The notes below the pieces were generated by a model that saw only the letters and a program-made list of their open reading frames with translations, was not told the DNA's origin and did not search any database. Positions 34,197 to 43,642 of a DNA stretch of 64,000 nucleotides are shown one piece after another (position 1 is the first letter of the stretch; each line of letters opens with the position of its first letter). The DNA comes from Gemmobacter denitrificans. Lineage in GTDB: Bacteria > Pseudomonadota > Alphaproteobacteria > Rhodobacterales > Rhodobacteraceae. Where the stretch lies: contig NZ_JBALHR010000001.1 of assembly GCF_036964905.1 (NCBI RefSeq), positions 434,001 to 498,000 of the forward strand, in the 5' to 3' direction. A program made the translations under genes and the position numbers.

Positions 34197-35552
34197 TTAC
34201 TTCAGCGTGTCCCAGGTCTTCTGGATATCGGCCGCCACAGTGGCCGCATCCTTGCCGCCGGAGTAATCGACCATGCCGGTCCAGAACACACCCGCGCCAA
34301 CGGCACCGGGCATCAGGTCCGACCCGTCAAAGCGGAAGGTCGTGGCATTGGTCAGGATCTCGCCCATCTTGCGCAGCGTGGCATCGCCATAGGCTTCGGG
34401 ATTCACGCCCTTGTGCGGGGTCAGGAAACCCGATTGTGCCATCCAGATTTCATGCGCGATCGGGGTGGTCAGGAAATCGATGAAGGCCTGCGCCACCGGG
34501 CTGTCTTGGGTGACCACAAAGATGGTGCCCGCACCCAGAACCGGTTGGCCCAGATCCTTGCCTTCATAGGCGGGGAAATAGAAGAAATCGGCATCCTCGC
34601 CCACGACCGTGCCCTCGGGGAAGAAGGACGGGATGAAGCTGGCCTGACGGTGCATGTAGCAGCCGGGCGGCGAGGCGAACAGGCCCTTGGGGCTGTCGCG
34701 GAAATCGGTAGAGGTCACGCCACCTGCGCCACCAGCCACCCAGGCATCGTTACGGGCAAAAGCCCCGAATTCCTCGATCGCGGCAACCACCTTGGGATCG
34801 TCGAATTTCAGCTCGTTCGCCACCCAGGCGTCGTAATCTGCAGGCGTGTTGACCCGCAGCATCATGTCTTCGACCCAGTCGGTCGCGGGCCAGCCGGTCG
34901 CCGGGCCCGACCCCAGACCGATGCACCAGGGTGTGCCGCCATCGGCCACGATCTGATCCGACAGCGCTTTCAGCTCTTCCATGGTCTTGGGAACTTCATA
35001 GCCCGCATCTTCGAAATTTTCGGGTGAATACCAGACCAGCGATTTCACATCGACCTTGTAGAACAAGCCATAGAGCGCCTTGGTCCCATCGGGGCCAGCA
35101 TAGGTGGACAGATCAACCCAGCTTTGCCCCGCGGCATAATTGTTCTTCAGGAATTCGGTCACTTCCGGCTTCAGCGGGGCCAACTTGCCACGCTTGGCCA
35201 GATCGGCAGCCAGACCGGGCTGCGGCACGACGGCGATATTGGGCGGCGATCCTGCCTCCACATCGATCATCACGCGCTGTTCAAACCCGTCACCGCCCGA
35301 ATATTCCACATCGGCACCCGTGGCGGCCTCGAAATAGGCGATCACGGATTCGAACAATTCCTTGTCCACGCCGCCCCAGGGGCCATCGATCTTCAGGCTC
35401 TGGCCCTTCAGATCATGGGCGCCCTTGAACGCCTCATAGGACGCCCAGTTGAACCGGGCATCCTCGCCCGGCGCGAATTTCAAGTCCTGCGCAAAGGCCT
35501 GACCGGCAAAAAGCGCCAGCACAGCCGTGCCGACACAAAGATTCCGTTTCAT
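34197..35552 (-). CDS. aglE: Alpha-glucoside ABC transporter substrate-binding protein
   Basis: This is a 451-residue periplasmic protein with a signal peptide of about 22 residues (KRNLCVGTAVLALFAGQAFA). Ligand-binding-family segments include LKIDGPWGGVDKELFESVI and GKLAPLKPEVTEFLKNNY, ending DIQKTWDTLK. ATG 35552 has GGGAGG six bases upstream; the ATG two codons earlier (35558) sits inside that site. It is the first gene of the agl operon, behind a LacI-type operator at 35622-35636. Confidence 0.94.
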   Translation of the reverse strand: MKRNLCVGTAVLALFAGQAFAQDLKFAPGEDARFNWASYEAFKGAHDLKGQSLKIDGPWGGVDKELFESVIAYFEAATGADVEYSGGDGFEQRVMIDVEAGSPPNIAVVPQPGLAADLAKRGKLAPLKPEVTEFLKNNYAAGQSWVDLSTYAGPDGTKALYGLFYKVDVKSLVWYSPENFEDAGYEVPKTMEELKALSDQIVADGGTPWCIGLGSGPATGWPATDWVEDMMLRVNTPADYDAWVANELKFDDPKVVAAIEEFGAFARNDAWVAGGAGGVTSTDFRDSPKGLFASPPGCYMHRQASFIPSFFPEGTVVGEDADFFYFPAYEGKDLGQPVLGAGTIFVVTQDSPVAQAFIDFLTTPIAHEIWMAQSGFLTPHKGVNPEAYGDATLRKMGEILTNATTFRFDGSDLMPGAVGAGVFWTGMVDYSGGKDAATVAADIQKTWDTLK

Positions 35553-35621
35553 GTCCATCCTCCCGATCCTCCTCCCGCCGCTTCGCCAGTTTAGGGAAAA
35601 CAGCGCCCAAGCGGGAATCAC

Positions 35622-35636
35622 ATTCAAACCGCTTTG
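35622..35636. promoter_or_regulatory. LacI-type operator upstream of aglE
   Basis: ATTCAAACCGCTTTG, an imperfect palindrome around a central CG as in LacI-family sites. It lies about 70 bases upstream of aglE. An identical 15-mer is found at 59178-59192 and a 12/15 match at 35804-35818. Confidence 0.65.
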
Positions 35637-35803
35637 GGTGCCACAGATAAGCCCGATCGGCGCAATGCGTCAACCTTCGAGTGCAAAGGCTGGCCGCCAA
35701 ACTTTTCCAAAACTTCCAATGCACCTGCAGCAATGGCGACCTTGCCGCGGGCAAGGGCAGATTGTGCTTGGCCTGCCCCCCTGCCACGGCTAATCTGCCG
35801 CCG

Positions 35804-35818
35804 ATTTGAAACGCTTTG
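35804..35818. promoter_or_regulatory. LacI-type operator upstream of aglR
   Basis: ATTTGAAACGCTTTG, 12 of 15 positions identical to the site before aglE, ending 16 bases before the aglR start. This suggests autorepression together with control of aglE. Confidence 0.6.
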
Positions 35819-35834
35819 GCCCACAGGGCCAGCC

Positions 35835-36878
35835 ATGGACGCCTCTGCCAGAATGAACCTCAAGGAGCTTGCGCGCAAACTCGATCTGTCGCCCACGACC
35901 GTCAGCCGTGCGCTGAACGGCTATCCCGAGGTGAACGCCGCCACCCGCGAACGGGTGGCCGAGGCCGCGCGGCGCTACAATTACCAGCCCAATACCCGCG
36001 CCATCCGGCTGGCCACCGGGCGGGCCATGGCCATCGGCCATGTGATCCCGCTGGCCACGCGACATGAAATCGTGAACCCGGTCTTTGCCGATTTCATCGC
36101 CGGGGCGGGCGAGATCTATTCGCGCAATGGCTATGACATGCTGTTGTCGGTGGTGCCCGATGACACCGAAGAACGCGCCTACCGTGAGCTGAAATCGCGC
36201 GGCACGGTGGATGGCGTGATCGTGCACGGCCCCCGGCTGAACGATGAACGCATCCCCCTTCTGGTGGAACTGGGCATTCCCTTCGTGGTGCATGGCCGCG
36301 CGACGGGGACAGAATCGCCCTATGCTTGGGTTGATGTGAACAACCGCCGCGCCTTTCAGCGGGCAACCGAATTCCTGTTCGATCTGGGCCATCGTCGCAT
36401 TGGCCTGATCAACGGTCTGGAATTCATGGATTTCGCAATCCGCAGGCGGCGCGGCTATGAAGATGCGCTGGCCGCCCGTGGCATTGCCCCCGACCCCGAA
36501 ATGATGGTGAGTGAAGAAATGACCGAAGGTGCTGGTTACCGGGCCGCCCGGCGGATGCTGGCCCTGCCCCATCCGCCCACGGCGCTGATTGCCTCATCCA
36601 TGATCATGGGGCTTGGCGCGCGGCGCGCGGTCGAGGATCTGGGGATGAAGATGGGCCGCGACGTTTCGATCATCATCCATGATGACGAACTCAGCTACAT
36701 GCGCAATGGCGAGGATGTGCCGATCTTCACCGCCACCCGGTCATCGGTGCGCGAGGCCGGGCGTCTGGCGGCGGATATGCTTCTGGGCATGGTGCAGGGC
36801 AAGCTGACCAGCCCGGCCGAACATCTGATGGAGGCGGAGCTTATCATCGGCGGCTCTACCGGGCCGTACCGGTCATGA
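35835..36878 (+). CDS. aglR: LacI family regulator of alpha-glucoside use
   Basis: This is a 347-residue repressor with a LacI helix-turn-helix (LKELARKLDLSPTTVSRALNG) near the N-terminus and a sugar-binding effector domain (AIGHVIPLATRHEIVNPVFADF at its start; GRDVSIIIHDDE towards the end). It is divergent from aglE, with one matching operator near each gene. ATG 35835 is taken as start; ATG 35853 just before the domain is possible. The last four bases overlap the GH1 gene, so regulator, beta-glucosidase and glucokinase probably form one transcript. Confidence 0.9.
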   Translation: MDASARMNLKELARKLDLSPTTVSRALNGYPEVNAATRERVAEAARRYNYQPNTRAIRLATGRAMAIGHVIPLATRHEIVNPVFADFIAGAGEIYSRNGYDMLLSVVPDDTEERAYRELKSRGTVDGVIVHGPRLNDERIPLLVELGIPFVVHGRATGTESPYAWVDVNNRRAFQRATEFLFDLGHRRIGLINGLEFMDFAIRRRRGYEDALAARGIAPDPEMMVSEEMTEGAGYRAARRMLALPHPPTALIASSMIMGLGARRAVEDLGMKMGRDVSIIIHDDELSYMRNGEDVPIFTATRSSVREAGRLAADMLLGMVQGKLTSPAEHLMEAELIIGGSTGPYRS

Positions 36879-38185
36879 TCCCGCCCCGCGCCACCTTTCC
36901 CGAAGGTTTCGTCTTCGGGGCCGCCACCGCCGCCTACCAGATCGAGGGCAGCCGCTTTGGCGGGGCTGGCCCGTCGCATTGGGACACCTTCGCCGCAACT
37001 CCGGGCAATGTGGTACGCGCCGAGGACGGGGCCACCGCCTGCGACCATTACCACCGCTGGGCCGAAGACCTTGATCTGATCCGCGATGCCGGATTTGACG
37101 CCTACCGCTTTTCCACAAGCTGGGCCCGGGTCATGCCGGATGGCGTGAAGATCAACCCGCAAGGGATTGATTTCTATGACAGGCTGGTGGATGGCATGGT
37201 GGCGCGCGGATTGCGCCCCTTCCTGACGCTGTACCATTGGGATTTGCCTGCAGCCCTGGCCGATCTGGGCGGATGGCGCAACCGCGACACCTGCGCCCGC
37301 TTTGCCGATTACGCCGAAGCTGTCATGGCGCGGCTGGGTGACCGGGTTAAAACCACCGCCACGATCAATGAACCCTGGTGCGTCGCCTGGCTGTCGCATT
37401 TCATCGGGGCCCATGCGCCGGGCCTGCGCGACATCCGTGCCGCCGCCCGGGCCATGCATCATATTCTTGTGGCGCATGGCATGGCGGTGGAGCGGCTGCG
37501 CGGCCTCGGGCATCGCAATCTGGGCATCGTTCTGAACTTTGACCATGCCACCCCGGCCAGTGACAGCGCCGCAGACCGCCAGGCCGCCGCAGTGCAGGAT
37601 GCCATCTTCAACCGCTGGTTCATCGAAGCCATCGCACATCGCCGCTATCCGGCCGAGGCTCTGGCGGGGCTGGAACCGCATCTTCCTGCCAATTGGCAAG
37701 ATGACATGGCGTTGATCGGTCAAAAGCTCGATTGGCTGGGGGTGAACTACTACACCCGCCACATCCATGCCGCCGCCCCCGGAACGCCCTGGCCTGCGAC
37801 GCGCGAAGTGACGGGGCCCCTGCCCAAGACGCAGATGGGTTGGGAAATCTATCCCGAGGGGCTGGAAGGCTTTCTCACCCGGCTGGCGCGCGATCATACC
37901 GGCGACCTGCCACTTTATGTCACCGAAAATGGCATGGCGCTGGCCGGTGGCACCGATGATCCCGACCGCATCGAATTTATCGCCGCCCATTTCGCGGCCT
38001 GCCAGCGGGCCATGGCCGCGGGTGCGCCCCTGCGCGGCTTCTTCTATTGGTCGCTTCTGGACAATTACGAATGGGCCGAAGGCTATGACAAGCGGTTCGG
38101 TCTGGTGCATGTGGATTTCGACACCTTGGCAAGGCGCCCCAAAGCGTCTTATCAGGCGATCAAACGCGCGCTGGCGCGGAACTGA
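36875..38185 (+). CDS. Beta-glucosidase, GH1
   Basis: This 436-residue cytoplasmic retaining glycosidase has acid/base Glu at residue 166 in TINEPWCVAW and nucleophile Glu near residue 348 in YVTENGMAL. Other GH1 landmarks are FVFGAATAAYQIEGS at the start and GFFYWSLLDNYEWAEGY near the end. It acts on beta-glucosides, which widens the sugar range of the agl locus. It overlaps aglR by four bases (ATGA). Confidence 0.94.
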   Translation: MIPPRATFPEGFVFGAATAAYQIEGSRFGGAGPSHWDTFAATPGNVVRAEDGATACDHYHRWAEDLDLIRDAGFDAYRFSTSWARVMPDGVKINPQGIDFYDRLVDGMVARGLRPFLTLYHWDLPAALADLGGWRNRDTCARFADYAEAVMARLGDRVKTTATINEPWCVAWLSHFIGAHAPGLRDIRAAARAMHHILVAHGMAVERLRGLGHRNLGIVLNFDHATPASDSAADRQAAAVQDAIFNRWFIEAIAHRRYPAEALAGLEPHLPANWQDDMALIGQKLDWLGVNYYTRHIHAAAPGTPWPATREVTGPLPKTQMGWEIYPEGLEGFLTRLARDHTGDLPLYVTENGMALAGGTDDPDRIEFIAAHFAACQRAMAAGAPLRGFFYWSLLDNYEWAEGYDKRFGLVHVDFDTLARRPKASYQAIKRALARN

Positions 38186-38227
38186 AACTGGTAGCTCTGG
38201 CCCGGCACCGAACGTATCTGGAGGACC

Positions 38228-39229
38228 ATGATGACCACCGCTTCGCTTTCGCTTGTGGCCGATATCGGCGGCACCAATACCCGTGTGGCGCTGGCCGATG
38301 GCGGGGTGATCCGCGAAGCCTCGGTCCGGCGCTATCGCAATGACGGGTTCAATGGCATCGACGAGGTTCTGGCCCGCTACATGACCGATGAATCGGTGGG
38401 GCCGGTGGCCGGGGCCTGTGTGGCGGCGGCGGGTCCGCTGCGCCATGGTCATATCGTGATGACAAATCTGTTCGATGCCGATGGCCAGCCCTGGGTGATT
38501 GACGAAGGCCGCGTGTCGCGTGCGACCGGGGCGGCACGCGTGGCGATCCTGAACGATCTGCAGGCGCAGGGTCAGGCACTTGGCCATATCGCCCCCGATC
38601 ACCTGCATCGGGTGATTGACGGGCCGGTCGAAGATGGCGCGTCGATGCTGGTGGTAGGGCTGGGCACCGGGGTCAATGCGGCCCCTGTCCATAATACCCC
38701 CTGGGGCCGGGTGGTGCCGCCTTCGGAATGTGGCCATGTGAACCTGCCCGCCCAGACCGAGGAAGACCTGCGCCTGTTGCGCTTTCTTGAGGCGCTGCTG
38801 GCAGGTCGGGGCGAAGTGGCCCATGCCGGTGTGGAAGAGGCCCTGTCAGGCCGAGGTCTTGCCAATCTGCACGCCTTTGCCGCAAGCGAAGCCGGGCGCG
38901 ACAGCAGCGCCGCATCGGCCGAGGTCCTGGCCGCCTTGGCCCAGGGGGAACCGGTCGCAACCCATGCGGCCCGGCTGTACACCCGCATTCTGGCACAAAC
39001 GCTCGCTGATCTGGCGCTGATCCATCTGCCTTATGGCGGCATTTACCTGATTGGCGGCATGTCGCAGGCCATGGCACCGCATTTCGGCAATTTCGGCCTG
39101 ACCGAAACCTTCCGCCGCCCGCGCCGGGTGGCCCTGATGCAGAACGAGTTTTCGGTCACCGTGGTGGCCGATGACTATGCTGCGCTGACAGGTTGCGCGG
39201 TTTACCTCGCCAATGGTGGCAAGGGCTGA
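38228..39229 (+). CDS. glk: Glucokinase
   Basis: This is a 333-residue non-ROK glucokinase. The phosphate-binding loop is VADIGGTNTRVAL, the sugar site is in ILNDLQAQGQAL, with GLGTGVNAA and a Glu in PSECGHVNL. It phosphorylates the glucose freed by AglA and the GH1 enzyme. GGAGG lies just before two adjacent ATG codons (38228 and 38231). It is the last gene of the aglR unit, followed by a terminator. Confidence 0.93.
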   Translation: MMTTASLSLVADIGGTNTRVALADGGVIREASVRRYRNDGFNGIDEVLARYMTDESVGPVAGACVAAAGPLRHGHIVMTNLFDADGQPWVIDEGRVSRATGAARVAILNDLQAQGQALGHIAPDHLHRVIDGPVEDGASMLVVGLGTGVNAAPVHNTPWGRVVPPSECGHVNLPAQTEEDLRLLRFLEALLAGRGEVAHAGVEEALSGRGLANLHAFAASEAGRDSSAASAEVLAALAQGEPVATHAARLYTRILAQTLADLALIHLPYGGIYLIGGMSQAMAPHFGNFGLTETFRRPRRVALMQNEFSVTVVADDYAALTGCAVYLANGGKG

Positions 39230-39235
39230 AAAGTC

Positions 39236-39265
39236 AACAAGGCCCGGCACTTGCCGGGCCTTGTT
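39236..39265. terminator. Bidirectional hairpin between glk and coxM
   Basis: AACAAGGCCCGGC and GCCGGGCCTTGTT make a 13-pair perfect stem with an ACTT loop between two convergent genes. The T runs are short, but the stem is very stable. Confidence 0.8.
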
Positions 39266-39282
39266 CAAGTCTTGCAACAGGC

Positions 39283-40071
39283 TCAACCCGCCGCCATCAC
39301 GGCGCGTTTGGTCAGCACCTTGCACAGATGCGCGCGATAATCGCCGCTGCCATGCAGATCGCTGATCATCCCATCCCCCGACAAGGACAGGCCTTCAATC
39401 GCGGACGGCGCGAAATTTGCGCTCAGCGCTGTTTCGGCCTCGGTCCAGCGGAATACCCCGTCATTCGACGCGCCGGTGATCGCCACCCGCACGCCTGAAC
39501 CGAACCTGGCGACGAACACCCCGGTCAGTGCAAAGCGCGAGGCAGGCTGGTTGAACTTCACATAGGCCGCCTGCTGCGGGATCGGGAAGCGGACTTCGGT
39601 GATGATCTCGCCGTCTTCCAGTGCAGTGGCGAACATGCCCTGAAAGTAATCATCCGCCGCGATGCTGCGCCGGTTGGTGACGATGGTCGCCCCCGAGGCC
39701 AGCGCCGCCGAAGGATAGCAGGCCGATGGATCGTTATTGGCAAGGCTGCCACCGATGGTGCCGCGCGAGCGCACCGCCGGATCGCCGATGCCGCCGGCCA
39801 GGGCCGCCAGCGCCGGGTAATGTGCCGCCGCATCAGCCGCCACCACCGCATGCGGGGTGGCCGCACCGATTAGCAGCCCGCCCTCCCCATGGCAGACGCC
39901 CTTCATCTCGGCGATACCGGTCAGGCTGACCAGAAGATCCGGCGTGTTCAGCCGCTGCTTCATCGTCGGGATCAGGGTCTGCCCGCCCGACAGCGCCACC
40001 GCGCCCTCTTGCCCCAAAGCCGCCACGGCATCGGCGATGCTGGAGGGTTTGACGAATTCGAAATTCTGCAT
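39283..40071 (-). CDS. coxM: Molybdenum hydroxylase FAD subunit (CoxM-type)
   Basis: This 262-residue medium subunit of the xanthine dehydrogenase/CO dehydrogenase family carries FAD and passes electrons onwards. FAD-binding segments are ALSGGQTLIPTMKQRL near the N-terminus and RGTIGGSLANNDPSACYP in the middle. The C-terminal domain ends DYRAHLCKVLTKRAV. It is last in coxG-coxS-coxL-coxM, 14 bases after coxL. Confidence 0.9.
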   Translation of the reverse strand: MQNFEFVKPSSIADAVAALGQEGAVALSGGQTLIPTMKQRLNTPDLLVSLTGIAEMKGVCHGEGGLLIGAATPHAVVAADAAAHYPALAALAGGIGDPAVRSRGTIGGSLANNDPSACYPSAALASGATIVTNRRSIAADDYFQGMFATALEDGEIITEVRFPIPQQAAYVKFNQPASRFALTGVFVARFGSGVRVAITGASNDGVFRWTEAETALSANFAPSAIEGLSLSGDGMISDLHGSGDYRAHLCKVLTKRAVMAAG

Positions 40072-40085
40072 TCTCTCCTCCTCCT

Positions 40086-42455
40086 TCAGTTCAGCGCCGA
40101 CCAGACGCGCGACGGCGTCAGGGGCATGTCGATATGGGTGATGTCGGTGCGGCCCGCGCGCTGGATGGCGTCGATCACCGCATTCACCACCGCCGGGGGC
40201 GATCCGATCGCGCCCGCCTCGCCGCAGCCCTTCACGCCCAGCGGGTTGTGGGTGCAGGGGGTGCAGCAGCTGTGATCGACCTTGAACATCGGCAGATCAT
40301 CGGCGCGCGGCATCGCGTAATCCATGAACGAGCCCGACAGAAGCTGGCCGTTTTCGTCATAGACGCAGTTTTCCATCAGCGCCTGCCCGATACCCTGCGC
40401 CAGACCGCCCTGCACCTGACCTTCGACGATCATCGGATTGACGATATTGCCGAAATCATCCGCCGCGCTGAAGGCAAGGATATCCACCTTGCCGGTTTCG
40501 GGATCAACTTCGACTTCGCACCCATAGGCACCCGACGGATAGGTGAAGTTCGACGGGTCATAGAAGGCGGTTTCTTCCAGCCCCGGCTCCATGTTTTCCA
40601 GCGGGTAGTTGTGCGGCACATATGCGGCCAGCGTCACGCCAACCCAATCGACCGATTTGTCGGTGCCCGCCACGGTGAACTTGCCATCCTTCAGCTCGAT
40701 ATCGCTGTCGGATGCCTCCAGCAGATGGGCCGCGATCTTCTTGGCCTTGTTGATGATCTTGTTGGTCGCCTTGACGATGGCCGAACCGCCCACCGCAAGC
40801 GAGCGCGACCCATAGGTGCCCATGCCCATCGGCGTGTTCGAGGTGTCGCCATGGACGATCTCGATCTGGCCCGCGTCCAGCCCGATCATTTCCGCCACGA
40901 CCTGGGCAAAGCTGGTTTCGTGCCCCTGCCCATGGCTATGGCTGCCGGTATAGACCGAAATCGACCCGGTCGCATTCACCCGCACTGTGGCGCTTTCATA
41001 AAGCCCGGCCCGCGCCCCCAACTGGCCCACAAGGTTCGACGGCGCAATGCCACAGGCCTCGATGTAATGGGCAATGCCAAAGCCGCGCCATTTGCCCCGC
41101 GCCGCACTTTCCGCCGCCCGGGCGGCAAAGCCCGCGTGATCGGAAATCTCCAGCAGCTTGTCCATCGTAGCGGTGTAATTGCCGGTGTCATAGACCACGG
41201 CCACCGGCGTCTGATAGGGGAACTGGTCGGGCTGGATGAAGTTCTGCCGACGCAGCGCCACCGGATCGACGCCCAATTCGCGCGCCGCCTTGTCGATCAC
41301 GCGTTCAAGTTGATAGGTCGCCTCGGGGCGGCCCGCGCCACGATAGGCATCGACCGGCACGGTATTGGTGAACACCGCCTTCACATTCACATAAATCAGC
41401 GGCGTGCGGTAATTCCCGGCCATCAGCGTGCCGTGCAGCCAGGTGGGGATCGACGGCGCGAAGGTCGAAAGATAGGCCCCCATATTCGCATAGGTTTCGG
41501 TGCGGACGGCAGTGAAGTTGTTCGCCGCATCCAGCGCCAGTTCGATGCGGGTCACATGGTCGCGGCCCTGTGCGTCCGAGATGAAGGCCTCGGACCGGCT
41601 GGAGGTCCACTTGACCGGACGGCCCAGCGTCTTGGCCGCAAAGGTCACGAAGGCCTCTTCGGCATAGTGATAGATCTTCGACCCGAAGCCACCGCCCACA
41701 TCCGGCGCCACGACGCGCAGCTTGTGTTCGGGGATCCCCAGCACAAAGGCCCCCATCAGAAGGCGGATCACATGCGGGTTCTGGCTGGTGGTATAAAGCG
41801 TGTGCTGGCCGGAATGGGATTCGTAATCCCCCACCGCAACGCGCGGTTCCATCGGATTGGCCACCAGCCGGTTGTTCACCAGTTCCAGCGTGGTGACATG
41901 CGCGGCGTCCTTGAAGGCCTCTTCGACGGCTGCCTTGTTTTCTTCGACAAAACCCCAGTCATAGCAAAGGTTTGACGTCAGTTCTTCATGCACTTTCGGC
42001 GCATCGGCGGCCAGTGCGGCCTTCATGTCCAGCACCGGCGGCAGTTGGGTGATGTCGATCTCCACCGCCTCGGCTGCGTCGCGGGCCTGTTCCAGCGTAT
42101 CGGCCACGACGACGGCAATCGGGTCACCGACATGGCGCACCTTGCCATCGGCCAGAACCGGATGCTTGGGTTCCTGCATCGGTTTGCCGAAACGGTCGGT
42201 CACCTGCCAGCCGCAGGGAATGCCGCCCACGCCCGCAAAATCGGCCGCGGTAAACACCTTGGCCACGCCCGGCATCGCCTCGGCGGCGGCAGTGTTGATG
42301 CTGTTGATCTTGCCATGGGCCACGTCCGAGCGGATGAACCAGGCATAGGCCTGCCCGCGGATGTTGATATCGTCCGTGTAGCGGCCCTTGCCCGTCAGGA
42401 ACCGCACATCTTCGCGCCGCTTGGTGCTGGCGCCGATGCCACCGTCTTTCGGCAT
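40086..42455 (-). CDS. Molybdopterin-binding subunit, form II CoxL / aldehyde oxidase-like
   Basis: This 789-residue large subunit carries the Mo-pterin cofactor. Cofactor and active-site landmarks are PDVGGGFGSKIYHYAEE near residue 251, GQGHETSFAQVV, and the C-terminal catalytic Glu in KGCGEAGAIGSPP. The active-site loop reads AYRGAGR (residues 370-376). True CO dehydrogenases (form I) carry AYRCSFR there, so this is form II and probably oxidises an aldehyde or N-heterocycle and not CO. ATG 42455 has GGGAGG upstream. The real substrate is not known. Confidence 0.9.
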   Translation of the reverse strand: MPKDGGIGASTKRREDVRFLTGKGRYTDDINIRGQAYAWFIRSDVAHGKINSINTAAAEAMPGVAKVFTAADFAGVGGIPCGWQVTDRFGKPMQEPKHPVLADGKVRHVGDPIAVVVADTLEQARDAAEAVEIDITQLPPVLDMKAALAADAPKVHEELTSNLCYDWGFVEENKAAVEEAFKDAAHVTTLELVNNRLVANPMEPRVAVGDYESHSGQHTLYTTSQNPHVIRLLMGAFVLGIPEHKLRVVAPDVGGGFGSKIYHYAEEAFVTFAAKTLGRPVKWTSSRSEAFISDAQGRDHVTRIELALDAANNFTAVRTETYANMGAYLSTFAPSIPTWLHGTLMAGNYRTPLIYVNVKAVFTNTVPVDAYRGAGRPEATYQLERVIDKAARELGVDPVALRRQNFIQPDQFPYQTPVAVVYDTGNYTATMDKLLEISDHAGFAARAAESAARGKWRGFGIAHYIEACGIAPSNLVGQLGARAGLYESATVRVNATGSISVYTGSHSHGQGHETSFAQVVAEMIGLDAGQIEIVHGDTSNTPMGMGTYGSRSLAVGGSAIVKATNKIINKAKKIAAHLLEASDSDIELKDGKFTVAGTDKSVDWVGVTLAAYVPHNYPLENMEPGLEETAFYDPSNFTYPSGAYGCEVEVDPETGKVDILAFSAADDFGNIVNPMIVEGQVQGGLAQGIGQALMENCVYDENGQLLSGSFMDYAMPRADDLPMFKVDHSCCTPCTHNPLGVKGCGEAGAIGSPPAVVNAVIDAIQRAGRTDITHIDMPLTPSRVWSALN

Positions 42456-42515
42456 GTCGTCCTCCCTTGATGCGGCGTTCTCAGGAAACAGCCGCAAAAC
42501 CCTGTTCTGGTTCGA

Positions 42516-43001
42516 TTATTCGGCAGCGATCTGCGATACGTCCTGCCCGGACGCCGCCAGCACGGCCTTGACGATATTGTGGTATCCGGTGCAGCGGCAG
42601 ATATTGCCTTCCAGATGGTGGCGCACCTCGGCCTCGGACGGCTTGGGGTTCACGGCCAGCAGCGACGCCGCCGCCATCACCATGCCGGGGGTACAGAACC
42701 CGCATTGCAGACCGTGATGATCCTGAAAGGCCTGCTGGATGCGCGACAGGCTGCCATCGGCATTGGCCATGCCCTCGATGGTGCGCACCTCGGCCCCTGC
42801 GACATCCATCGCAAAGACCGTGCAGCCCTTCACCTGCTTGCCATCCACATGCACCGTGCAGGCCCCGCATTGCGAGGTATCGCAGCCGACATGGGTGCCG
42901 GTCAGGCCCAGACCGTCACGCAGGAAGGTGGACAGCAGCGTGCGCCCCTCCACCTCGCCCGACACGGTCTTGCCGTTGACCGTCATAGTCACTTTTGCCA
43001 T
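42516..43001 (-). CDS. coxS: Molybdenum hydroxylase 2Fe-2S subunit (CoxS-type)
   Basis: This 161-residue small subunit has two 2Fe-2S clusters. The plant ferredoxin-type cluster is held by Cys in GCDTSQCGACTVHVDG and the later KGCTVF. The second, four-helix cluster is held by CGFCTPGM and NICRCTGYHNIV. It passes electrons from the Mo site to FAD. It lies between coxG and the large subunit gene and is in line with both. Confidence 0.93.
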   Translation of the reverse strand: MAKVTMTVNGKTVSGEVEGRTLLSTFLRDGLGLTGTHVGCDTSQCGACTVHVDGKQVKGCTVFAMDVAGAEVRTIEGMANADGSLSRIQQAFQDHHGLQCGFCTPGMVMAAASLLAVNPKPSEAEVRHHLEGNICRCTGYHNIVKAVLAASGQDVSQIAAE

Positions 43002-43039
43002 TCGTTCCTCCCTGGCATCATGCTTGGTCGGGCTGGCTG

Positions 43040-43579
43040 TCAGGTGAACAGCCGCTTGATCCAGCCCTTCTTTTCTGCCGGGGCTTCGCCGTTTTCCCCG
43101 GTCGTCTCGGTCACTGCCTGATCGGCTTCGGGTGTCGCGGGCCCTTCGACCGCAGCCTGAAACCGTTCGAAAAATTCGTCTGCCATCTTCTTGGCAAAAC
43201 CGTCGATGATGCGGCTGCCCAGTTGCGCCAGCTTGCCGCCGACATTGGCCTCGACCTCATAGGTCAGGCGGGTGCCTTCGGGGATCGGGTCGAACCTGAC
43301 CTTGGCGCCGCCCTTGGCAAATCCCGCCGGGCCGCCCTTGCCTTCGCCCGAAATGGTCAGGCTTTCGCCTTCCACAATGTCAGAGATTGATACAAGGCCG
43401 GTAAAGGTGGCCTTCACCGGCCCCACCTTCTGCACAACTACAGCCTCGAACCCGTCGGCCACGCTGCCGGTGACGCTTTGGCATCCCGGGACGGCGGCCT
43501 TGAGCATGTCGGGGTCAAGTATGGCGGCCCAGACCGTTGCAGGTGGTGCCTTGATGTCGCGACTGTCGGTCAGGTGCAT
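43040..43579 (-). CDS. coxG: CoxG-type SRPBCC protein
   Basis: This 179-residue START/SRPBCC-fold protein of the CO dehydrogenase subunit G family begins DIKAPPATVWAAILDPDMLK. The typical CPGC is PGCQSVTG here. It has a hydrophilic linker (residues 150-170) and a short basic-hydrophobic tail, GWIKRLFT. In Oligotropha CoxG anchors CO dehydrogenase to the membrane. ATG 43579 follows GGGAGA. It is first of the cox set and 63 bases after the histidine kinase stop. Confidence 0.85.
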   Translation of the reverse strand: MHLTDSRDIKAPPATVWAAILDPDMLKAAVPGCQSVTGSVADGFEAVVVQKVGPVKATFTGLVSISDIVEGESLTISGEGKGGPAGFAKGGAKVRFDPIPEGTRLTYEVEANVGGKLAQLGSRIIDGFAKKMADEFFERFQAAVEGPATPEADQAVTETTGENGEAPAEKKGWIKRLFT

Positions 43580-43642
43580 CTGGGTCTCCCTTTTGCCGAC
43601 AGGCTGCAACAAATTTGCGCGCCGGGCTATGAAACGAAAGTC

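Noticed and set aside
34185..34199. GGGAAACGCTTA near the end of aglE as a further AglR site
   Set aside because: It shares only the AAACGCTT core, lacks the right-hand arm, and overlaps the aglE stop codon.
40086..43579. Bona fide aerobic CO dehydrogenase operon
   Set aside because: The large subunit has AYRGAGR in place of the form I AYRCSFR, and the accessory genes coxD, coxE and coxF are absent.
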